This document shows, piece by piece, positions 1-4,567 of a stretch of 8,049 bases of DNA. Numbering within the stretch: position 1 is the stretch's first letter; each line of letters begins with the position of its first letter. The DNA is from Anaerolineae bacterium. GTDB taxonomy: Bacteria > Chloroflexota > Anaerolineae > JAFGEY01. Position numbers and translations under genes: made by a program. Where the stretch lies: the NCBI GenBank assembly GCA_016929205.1, contig JAFGJF010000165.1, positions 1 through 8,049 on the forward strand, written 5' to 3'. The notes beneath the pieces were generated by a model. The model worked only from the letters and a program-made list of their open reading frames with translations, made no database searches and was not told the origin of the DNA.

Positions 1-293
1 CTTGCCGGTGGGCGGGGAGATGAAGCTACCGGTTTGACCATGCCGGGATCGGCCGGCCCAAATAGGCGAAACGCGTCCAGGGGCGTCAAAGGTGATGCCA
101 GATGTGACGCGGGGGCAGGCGTGACCGATCCGACAAGGACGATCGAGAGATCGGACAATCCCAACGCCGGTGGTGGCGGCAGCGGAACATTGCTTTTTGG
201 GGGAGCTGCGACAACGGGCGTAGGCGGCAGCAGCATCTGGGCAACCAGAATAAACAGAACAAACTGGATGAGAGCTTTTCTAGATTTCATCAT
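1..293 (-). CDS. N-terminus of an exported proline-rich protein of unknown function (runs off left edge)
   Basis: Ninety-seven codons stay open from an ATG at 291-293 to the left edge, so only the N-terminus is visible. It begins MMKSRKALIQ, a basic n-region, followed by a hydrophobic core (FVLFILVA, residues 11-18), a helix-breaking LLPPTP and a VVA-A signal peptidase I type site at residues 27-30. The mature part begins APPK and is rich in Pro, Ala, Ser and Leu (a PLPPPP run near residue 37), which looks like a flexible linker before a domain that lies outside the window. A purine-rich SD (AAGGGGA, 296-302) sits 2 bases before the first ATG and 5 bases before a second ATG at 288-290, so the second may be the real start. 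A TATAAT promoter and a four-repeat operator lie upstream. No family is recognised. Confident that it is an exported protein, not about its role. Confidence 0.68.
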   Translation of the reverse strand, partial: MMKSRKALIQFVLFILVAQMLLPPTPVVAAPPKSNVPLPPPPALGLSDLSIVLVGSVTPAPASHLASPLTPLDAFRLFGPADPGMVKPVASSPRPPA

Positions 294-482
294 CTTCCCC
301 TTGGACGAGTCAGTCCAGGTCATATTGCGTGCGCCAAGCAAACAGGTTTTCAGAAACGATGGACTGGTTAGAAAATGGAACGATCTCGATCGGCGAGGAT
401 GCTTGGCTTAGGCCTGAATTTGTGCGCAGGCTTTCGCATAACGGTGCGTTGTTCGGTGCCTACGCGCAGATATGATGTGACT

Positions 483-509
483 ATTATACAATGAGATGCG
501 TTTTGGCAA
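483..509 (-). promoter_or_regulatory. Sigma70-type promoter of the exported-protein gene
   Basis: On the minus strand a perfect TATAAT (483-488) is preceded by TTGCCA (504-509) with a 15-base spacer; reading the -35 as TTTTGC gives a 17-base spacer. Transcription should start near 476, which leaves a leader of about 180 bases before the ATG at 293. A short palindrome, TTTTG-g-CAAAA (501-511), overlaps the -35 and could be an operator. The non-consensus -35 fits a promoter that needs an activator, in line with the direct repeats just upstream. Confidence 0.6.
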
Positions 510-530
510 AAGCGTTTTTTGCCCCTGGGG

Positions 531-569
531 TGTGAACAAAGCGTGAATCTTGCGTAAATTTTGCGTCAA
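531..569 (-). promoter_or_regulatory. Four tandem 11-bp direct repeats, PhoP/PhoB-type response-regulator operator
   Basis: Reading the minus strand 5' to 3', the hexamers are TTGACG (564-569), TTTACG (553-558), TTCACG (542-547) and TTCACA (531-536). Each is separated by exactly 5 bases, giving a strict 11-bp period and consensus TTNACR. OmpR/PhoB-family winged-helix regulators bind such head-to-tail repeats; the Bacillus PhoP box (TT-A/C/T-ACA with about 5-base spacers) and the Streptomyces GTTCACC repeats are the closest known forms. The array ends 21 bases upstream of the -35 of the exported-protein promoter and points in the same direction. The repeat pattern is seen directly; the identity of the regulator is inferred. 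Confidence 0.6.
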
Positions 570-607
570 CGAGAGGCAATTTTCTGGTGGGATAAGGGAA
601 AATACGA

Positions 608-652
608 AAACAGGCTTTCAAATCCGCCCCTGGCGAATCTGAAAGCCTGTTT
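608..652 (-). terminator. Rho-independent terminator of the rpmH-jag unit
   Basis: A perfect 13-bp inverted repeat (608-620 and 640-652; arm AAACAGGCTTTCA) continues inward through a partly paired stretch that includes a CCGCC/GGCGG-type segment, to a 3-base loop at 629-631. On the minus strand the stem is followed by TTTTCGTATTTT, a U-rich tail, so it terminates transcription coming from jag, whose stop lies 75 bases upstream. The opposite strand has only a short broken T run, so it looks one-directional. A smaller hairpin (CGGGT 693-697, ACCCG 705-709) lies between the jag stop and this terminator. Confidence 0.88.
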
Positions 653-727
653 GTCACGACTCGAGCTAGTGTGGCAAGAAACCAGGTTAGATCGGGTGTA
701 TTTTACCCGCAAAACCCGGCTTTTGAG

Positions 728-1474
728 CTAGTGCTTGGGAATGATCGTGACCTTGCGGCCGTCTCCACGTCCTACGCTTTGGGTCGTGACCTGGGGGTGA
801 TTGCGCAAGGCGATGTGGATCTCCCGCCGCTCGTTGGGCGGCATCGGCTCCAGGGCGATGGGCTGTTGCGACTGAGCGACGCGGTCGGCCATCCGTTGAG
901 CCAGCTTTTGCAGCGAGTTGGCGCGACGTTCTTTGTATTTCTCCACGTCGACGACCAGATCGATCCAGTGTTCCGTTTCCCGGCTGACGATAAGCCGGGT
1001 GATGTGCTGCAGGGCATTCAAAACCTGGCCCCGGCGACCGACGAGGTTATCCAGGTCGTTTCCCTGGACGTCGAGCCTGATCGGAGAACCGGATTTTGAC
1101 GGCGTTTCGTCGAGCTGGACAGTAACCTGGGCTTCGATGCCCATTTTGCCCAGCAGTTCTTCAAGCACCTGACGCGAGATTTCGGCGATCTGGGGTTCTG
1201 AAAGCTCGTATTCCTGGCTCTGCTCTTGAGCTTGCACAGGAGGAGGCTCGACTGGAGCGGGTACTGGTTCTGCTTGAGGAACCATTTTTGCAGCCGGCGT
1301 ACGGGCTACCAGGTGGACGGTTGCTTCCCGGGTGCCGATGCCTAGTATGCCTCGCCGGCCTTCCTCAATGATCTCAATGTCGACCTCATCTCTGGTCAAT
1401 CCCAGGAGGGATAATCCGCGTCGAATGGCTTCTTCTACAGTTAACGCACTGACTTGAACGCTTTGTTTGTCCAT
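728..1474 (-). CDS. jag: Jag/KhpB RNA-binding protein (Jag_N, KH and R3H domains)
   Basis: The 248-residue product has the family's full domain order. Jag_N spans residues about 1-55 (VEEAIRRGLSLLG and the conserved GRRGILGIGTREA). A low-complexity Pro/Gln/Glu linker follows (57-90). A KH domain (about 92-170) carries the loop GRRG at 146-149. An R3H domain (about 182-246) has the R-x3-H signature at R216 and H220. Family members (SpoIIIJ-associated protein, KhpB/EloR) bind RNA, pair with KhpA and affect cell elongation and division in Gram-positive bacteria. It is the last gene of the cluster after yidC, its usual neighbour. The ATG start is supported by AGGAAGGGA (1482-1490), 7 bases upstream. 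An intrinsic terminator follows. Function is well supported by domain content; which RNAs it binds is unknown. Confidence 0.93.
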   Translation of the reverse strand: MDKQSVQVSALTVEEAIRRGLSLLGLTRDEVDIEIIEEGRRGILGIGTREATVHLVARTPAAKMVPQAEPVPAPVEPPPVQAQEQSQEYELSEPQIAEISRQVLEELLGKMGIEAQVTVQLDETPSKSGSPIRLDVQGNDLDNLVGRRGQVLNALQHITRLIVSRETEHWIDLVVDVEKYKERRANSLQKLAQRMADRVAQSQQPIALEPMPPNERREIHIALRNHPQVTTQSVGRGDGRKVTIIPKH

Positions 1475-1509
1475 GTACAGATCCCTTCCTATGTCTCATT
1501 GTATGTTTA

Positions 1510-1523
1510 GCCACACATGTGGC
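1510..1523. other. Small palindromic hairpin between yidC and jag
   Basis: GCCACACATGTGGC forms a 5-bp stem with a 4-base loop (or 6 bp with a 2-base loop). On the minus strand the right arm can instead pair with CCACAC about 13 bases upstream, giving two exclusive folds. No U tract follows, so it is not a terminator. It may be a processing or mRNA-stability element between the two genes, or have no role. Confidence 0.3.
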
Positions 1524-1544
1524 GAAATGGTGTGGGGACCGAGA

Positions 1545-2396
1545 TCAGGATTTTCTTTTGTATCCTCGTTTTCTGCGAGTCGATTGGTCTGTTTTGTCTT
1601 GTTTCTCTGTGGTCCGAATGGGCGGTTGTGCCTGCGAACGAGGACGGGATACAACCGGTTCATCATCCTTGATCAGGCGGTTGGTCAGCCACTGGACACC
1701 CAGGCCGACAATGTTGCTGACGATGAAATAGACCGACAGCCCGGCTGGCATCTGCATCGCAAAAAAACCAAACATCAACGGCATCGTAATCATCATAGAC
1801 TGGCTCATCTGCGCGGCCTGCGGGTCGGTTGCCTGGGGCGTGTTGGCCGTGGTGAGTTTTTGTTGAAGCCATGTTGTCGCCGCAACCAGGATCGGCAGCA
1901 CGAGCATGTCGGGGCGTCCCATGTCGAACCACAGAAATTTACTGGGCAACGGGACAAGAGGCATAAACCTGGGCACGGCGTACAAGTACTTGCTCAGGAC
2001 CACCATTTCGCCCGGCTTGTTCGCCAGAGCGCGACTGATCGATTGATAAAAGGCCCAGATGATCGGAAGTTGAATGAGCATCGGCAGGCACCCGGTCATA
2101 CTGGACAGGGGATTGATGCCATGTTCCTGGTAAAGCTGCAACTGGGCCTGTTGGAGTTTTTGCGGGTCATTACGGAACTTTTTCTTGAGTTTGTCCAGCT
2201 CGGGTTGCAGCGTCTGCATCTTGAGCGAGTTCTTTTTCATCGATCGCTGTGAAGGCAAAGTCAACGGGATGGTGAGTAAACGAACGGCGATAGTCATCAC
2301 TGCAATGCTCAACGCCAAGCTCCACTCGGAGCTACCCAGTACTTTGTACAGCCAGATCAAAGCCAGGACGAATCCTTGGATCATTAAATCCCACAC
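1545..2396 (-). CDS. yidC: Membrane protein insertase YidC (Oxa1/SpoIIIJ type)
   Basis: The 283-residue insertase places membrane proteins into the cytoplasmic membrane, alone or with SecYEG. It has the short monoderm-type layout without the large periplasmic domain. The first core helix contains the conserved hydrophilic-groove arginine (R39 in AVRLLTIPLT). A long cytoplasmic charged hairpin follows (about 50-95, QPELDKLKKKFRNDPQK). The hallmark GCLPMLIQLPIIWAFYQSI segment lies at 102-120, with later helices at about 163-177 and 201-237 (MPLMFGFFAMQMPAGLSVYF). The tail is strongly basic (STRRKRGYKRKS), as in ribosome-contacting YidC homologues. No lipobox is seen, unlike many Firmicutes SpoIIIJ proteins. 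The start is GTG, one base after the TAA of the lipoprotein gene, chosen because AGGAGG (2406-2411) lies 9 bases upstream. An in-frame ATG at codon 5 is the alternative. Confidence 0.95.
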   Translation of the reverse strand: MWDLMIQGFVLALIWLYKVLGSSEWSLALSIAVMTIAVRLLTIPLTLPSQRSMKKNSLKMQTLQPELDKLKKKFRNDPQKLQQAQLQLYQEHGINPLSSMTGCLPMLIQLPIIWAFYQSISRALANKPGEMVVLSKYLYAVPRFMPLVPLPSKFLWFDMGRPDMLVLPILVAATTWLQQKLTTANTPQATDPQAAQMSQSMMITMPLMFGFFAMQMPAGLSVYFIVSNIVGLGVQWLTNRLIKDDEPVVSRPRSQAQPPIRTTEKQDKTDQSTRRKRGYKRKS

Positions 2397-2397
2397 G

Positions 2398-3615
2398 TTA
2401 TTCTGCCTCCTGGTCTGTCAATGGGTTTTTCTGCCATACCCGCATATTTTCTTCTGGATCAAGTGCGAATACGGTTCCGTCGGTTGCGACGATGTAAAGA
2501 TACTGCCCATCAAAGACTGGCGATGTGAAAATGGACACTTTATCGAGTGTTTCTCCCAATGGTGACGCGCTTTCGGCGCCCGTTTGGGCATCAAAGACGT
2601 ACAATTTGCCGTTTTCGCAGCCAATATAGATGCTGCCATTCACATAGGCCGGCGTGCCGCGCATTTCTCCTTCGGTCTTGGCGGTCCAGACGGTTTGTCC
2701 ATTTTGGGCATTCAAGGCGATCATCACGCCATCCAATGTGCCCACGTAAACGAGGCCATCTTGAACGAGCGGCGTGCCCCAGATGCTGCCCTGTACTTTT
2801 TGTTCCCAAACCAGTTTGCCTGTCTCGGCATCGACGGCGTATACATACCCGTCCAGGGCATTCAGATAGAGTGTGTCCTGTGCCAGGGTCGGCGCCGTCG
2901 GGAGCGCACTGGACGGATGTTCAAACGTCCATTTGACCCGGCCGGTTTCGTCATCCAGGGCGTAGAGAATGTGATCCATTGAGGCGACATAGACCGTATT
3001 ACCGGCTGGCAGCGGCGTGGCCCATACCCAGTTGCCGGTTTCAAATATCCAACGTGCCTCTCGCGTATCGATATCGACGGCATAGACGTTATGATCCGAC
3101 GAGGCCAGATAAACGGTTTGGCCCATTATCGCCGGTGCGGCGACGGCGTTTTTGGTCGGCTCTTTGAACGTCCACTGCAGCGTTCCGAACTCGTTCAGGG
3201 CGCGCAGCCCGGCCATATTTTCGCCTTTGCCCCAAAGAGATTGCTGCTGTTCGCCTCCCGATGCCAGGAAGACAAAGTCTTGCCCGGCTACAGGTGCAGC
3301 GGTAAATGGCCCGTCAGTAGGCTGTGGTGCCGAGCATCCCCCAAGCAGGCCACCGCTTCGCTGGGGGACATCCGGATAATCCCAGACAAGGTTTCCTGTG
3401 TCTGCTTCGAGCGCATAAACCTGGCTGTTTACGAGGTAGACGATGCCATTTTGGACGCTCAAGCCGGGCCACGTGGCAGGAACACGCCTGCCGCAGCCTG
3501 TGAGCGAGATGATGACCAAGATGGCAAGACCGATCCATTTTGGCCCAAGGCTTTTGCTACGTTGTGTTCTATGATTGCCGGAGATGGCCTGAAGCCCCTC
3601 TTGCTTTGTTTTCAA
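2398..3615 (-). CDS. PQQ-type beta-propeller lipoprotein (BamB-like)
   Basis: The 405-residue protein has a basic n-region (1-27), a hydrophobic stretch (28-38) and a lipobox LTGC with the lipidated Cys at 41, so it should be anchored on the outer face of the membrane. The rest is about eight PQQ-like blades, each of the form G-x-V-Y-x-x-x-x-D-x-x-x-Y-A-x-D-x-x-T-G-x-x-x-W. Clear ones start near residues 55, 165, 205, 245, 285, 325 and 367; a more divergent blade spans about 103-150. Eight blades is also the BamB count. No PQQ-enzyme catalytic set is evident, so a binding or scaffold role is more likely than a dehydrogenase. The start is TTG, supported by a perfect AGGAGG (3623-3628) 7 bases upstream. 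Its place between yidD and yidC, one base from yidC, suggests a role in membrane protein insertion or folding. That role is inference. Confidence 0.85.
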   Translation of the reverse strand: MKTKQEGLQAISGNHRTQRSKSLGPKWIGLAILVIISLTGCGRRVPATWPGLSVQNGIVYLVNSQVYALEADTGNLVWDYPDVPQRSGGLLGGCSAPQPTDGPFTAAPVAGQDFVFLASGGEQQQSLWGKGENMAGLRALNEFGTLQWTFKEPTKNAVAAPAIMGQTVYLASSDHNVYAVDIDTREARWIFETGNWVWATPLPAGNTVYVASMDHILYALDDETGRVKWTFEHPSSALPTAPTLAQDTLYLNALDGYVYAVDAETGKLVWEQKVQGSIWGTPLVQDGLVYVGTLDGVMIALNAQNGQTVWTAKTEGEMRGTPAYVNGSIYIGCENGKLYVFDAQTGAESASPLGETLDKVSIFTSPVFDGQYLYIVATDGTVFALDPEENMRVWQKNPLTDQEAE

Positions 3616-3635
3616 ACTATAACCTCCTGAGTCTA

Positions 3636-3845
3636 TCAGGGCACCGGGTCGTAACCGCCCGGGTTCAATGGGTGGCAGCGCGAAATCCGCTTTAGTCCTA
3701 GCCAGCTTCCTCTAACCACACCATACTTGGCGATTGCCTGGTAGGTATACTCGGAACAAGAGGGCGTAAAACGGCACGTTGGAGGGAAGATGCGGGAGAA
3801 CGTGTTTTGATACAAGCGAATAACCCACAGTAAAATCGTTTTCAT
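3636..3845 (-). CDS. yidD: Membrane protein insertion efficiency factor YidD
   Basis: This 69-residue protein matches the small YidD family along its full length. It has an amphipathic, membrane-associating N-terminus ([12 protein letters not shown]), then the conserved [14 protein letters not shown] block at about residues 20-33 with its cysteines. The [25 protein letters not shown] block ends the protein with the usual third Cys (57). YidD sits at the inner face of the cytoplasmic membrane and helps the YidC pathway. Its ATG directly follows the rnpA TAG stop, and I see no SD before it, so translation is probably coupled to rnpA. The stop is 20 bases before the TTG of the next gene. Confidence 0.96.
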   Translation of the reverse strand: MKTILLWVIRLYQNTFSRIFPPTCRFTPSCSEYTYQAIAKYGVVRGSWLGLKRISRCHPLNPGGYDPVP

Positions 3846-4223
3846 CTATTGTGTGCGTGTTTCTATTACACCGTCTCGATCTGGTTCCCGTACAAGATGT
3901 GCTTGCCTGAATAGATTGGTTACCGCATGGTCGATTTGCGCTAGACTGGCCCGACTTGTTGGTTGGCGAGCGATCAAGACAATATCCCACGTCCCTTTTA
4001 TTTCCGGTAGTTGTTTTCGAATCGACTCTCCAAGTAATCTCTTTACGTGGTTTCGGGTCACGGCGTTTCCAATTCGTCGGCTGACTGAAAACGCAAACCG
4101 ACTCGATGTGTGTTCACCCAAAAGTTTTGTCAAAACCAGCCAGCGATTGGCCCAAGATGGGCGGCTGGAACGGACCTGTTGGATTCTCAAACTGCTCTTT
4201 AGACGATATCTCTTGTTCAGCAT
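3846..4223 (-). CDS. rnpA: Ribonuclease P protein component
   Basis: The 125-residue basic protein is the C5-type subunit that joins the RNase P RNA to cut 5' leaders from precursor tRNAs. It starts MLNKRYRLK (family form: N-terminal basic stretch then a hydrophobic core) and has the diagnostic RNR motif, RRIGNAVTRNHVKRLLGESIR at residues about 49-69, read in two overlapping parts RRIGNAVTRN and HVKRLLGESIR. The DIVLIAR strand follows at 80-86. The C-terminal 20 or so residues (EPDRDGVIETRTQ) are hydrophilic and not conserved. It follows rpmH at 49 bases, the near-universal pairing. No SD is apparent before the ATG at 4221-4223, so initiation may rely on readthrough coupling or an SD-independent route. 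Confidence 0.95.
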   Translation of the reverse strand: MLNKRYRLKSSLRIQQVRSSRPSWANRWLVLTKLLGEHTSSRFAFSVSRRIGNAVTRNHVKRLLGESIRKQLPEIKGTWDIVLIARQPTSRASLAQIDHAVTNLFRQAHLVREPDRDGVIETRTQ

Positions 4224-4272
4224 CTAGAGACGGGCGCTAACAGAAACAGGCCTGCTGGTTGCGACAACAGAT

Positions 4273-4410
4273 CTAGACCGTTAGACTTGCGCGATTTTTA
4301 CGACGGCGGCGTTTGAGAACGTTGCGGCCGTTCTTGTCTTGCATACGAGCGCGAAAACCGTGTACGCGCATACGGCGGCGCTTTCTGGGTTGCCAGGTAC
4401 GTTTGGGCAT
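4273..4410 (-). CDS. rpmH: Large ribosomal subunit protein bL34
   Basis: A 45-residue, extremely basic protein that starts [19 protein letters not shown] and continues [20 protein letters not shown] before a short tail, RASLTV. The MPKRTWQP start, HGFRARM core and GRNVLKRRR block are the bL34 signature, and the length is normal. L34 is a late-assembling 50S protein. The ATG at 4408-4410 has AAGGAG (4421-4426) 10 bases upstream. The stop is TAG at 4273-4275. It is the first gene of the unit behind a strong promoter and is followed by rnpA, the standard order in bacteria. Confidence 0.97.
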   Translation of the reverse strand: MPKRTWQPRKRRRMRVHGFRARMQDKNGRNVLKRRRRKNRASLTV

Positions 4411-4452
4411 TGTAAAGATTCTCCTTTATTCAGTGCGATTTGACATAATTAC

Positions 4453-4476
4453 AACCGCCTATCCAGCGCGGCGGTT
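4453..4476 (-). promoter_or_regulatory. GC-rich hairpin in the rpmH mRNA leader
   Basis: AACCGCC (4453-4459) and GGCGGTT (4470-4476) form a 7-bp stem with a 10-base loop, roughly midway between the predicted start of transcription near 4507 and the rpmH SD. On the minus strand it is followed by GTAATTATG rather than a U tract, so it is not a clear terminator. It could stabilise the 5' end or take part in leader control; no known class is matched. Confidence 0.4.
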
Positions 4477-4513
4477 TATTGTTTCCTTATCCTTATCGTC
4501 CACGGGACGAGAT

Positions 4514-4542
4514 ATTATACCCGGTTTGTGGCAAAACTGCAA
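4514..4542 (-). promoter_or_regulatory. Sigma70-type promoter of the rpmH-rnpA-yidD-yidC-jag unit
   Basis: TTGCAG (4537-4542) and a perfect TATAAT (4514-4519) are separated by the optimal 17 bases on the minus strand. Transcription should start near 4507, which leaves a leader of about 97 bases before rpmH. The -35 lies only about 25 bases past the mutL stop and no terminator separates them, so readthrough from mutL could add to expression. Confidence 0.8.
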
Positions 4543-4567
4543 ATGTGGAGTGCCTTGTGCCTCGTTG

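Larger units (their letters stand above)
294..607. other. Intergenic region: leader, promoter and operator, no supported gene
   Basis: This stretch holds the leader (about 294-476), promoter and direct-repeat operator of the exported-protein gene. A weak hairpin lies just before the SD (TGGAC and GTCCA arms, about 302-318), and a CCCCTGGGG palindrome (522-530) lies between operator and promoter. A seven-base inverted repeat (GCCAAGC near 333, GCTTGGC near 402) could fold the leader, but I match it to no riboswitch class. No ORF here has an RBS or a recognisable protein. Confidence 0.5.

Noticed and set aside
368..439. A 23-codon minus-strand ORF in the leader of the exported-protein gene, basic, starting MRKPAHKF
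   Set aside because: It has no SD and no recognisable attenuation features such as repeated regulatory codons, so a leader peptide cannot be supported.
390..470. Resemblance of GGCCTAAGCC and nearby bases in the leader to part of a cyclic di-GMP (GEMM) riboswitch
   Set aside because: Only a short stretch matches; the conserved GCACAGGGCAAACC-like core and its paired elements are absent.
1467..2252. Long plus-strand ORF of 261 codons opposite yidC
   Set aside because: It lies wholly antisense to a confidently identified yidC, has no RBS or promoter, and the product is low-complexity with no family likeness. It is a by-product of yidC codon use. The same applies to plus-strand ORFs at 34-411, 671-1099, 3091-3630, 3853-4227, 4819-5349 and 7423-7866.
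4440..4445. Perfect TTGACA on the plus strand upstream of rpmH
   Set aside because: No acceptable -10 lies 16 to 18 bases downstream and there is no plus-strand gene for it to serve.
4480..4502. TTATCC/TTATCG repeats near rpmH, considered as DnaA boxes because rpmH often lies near oriC
   Set aside because: None matches TTATNCACA in full, there is no AT-rich unwinding segment, and dnaA or dnaN is not in the window.
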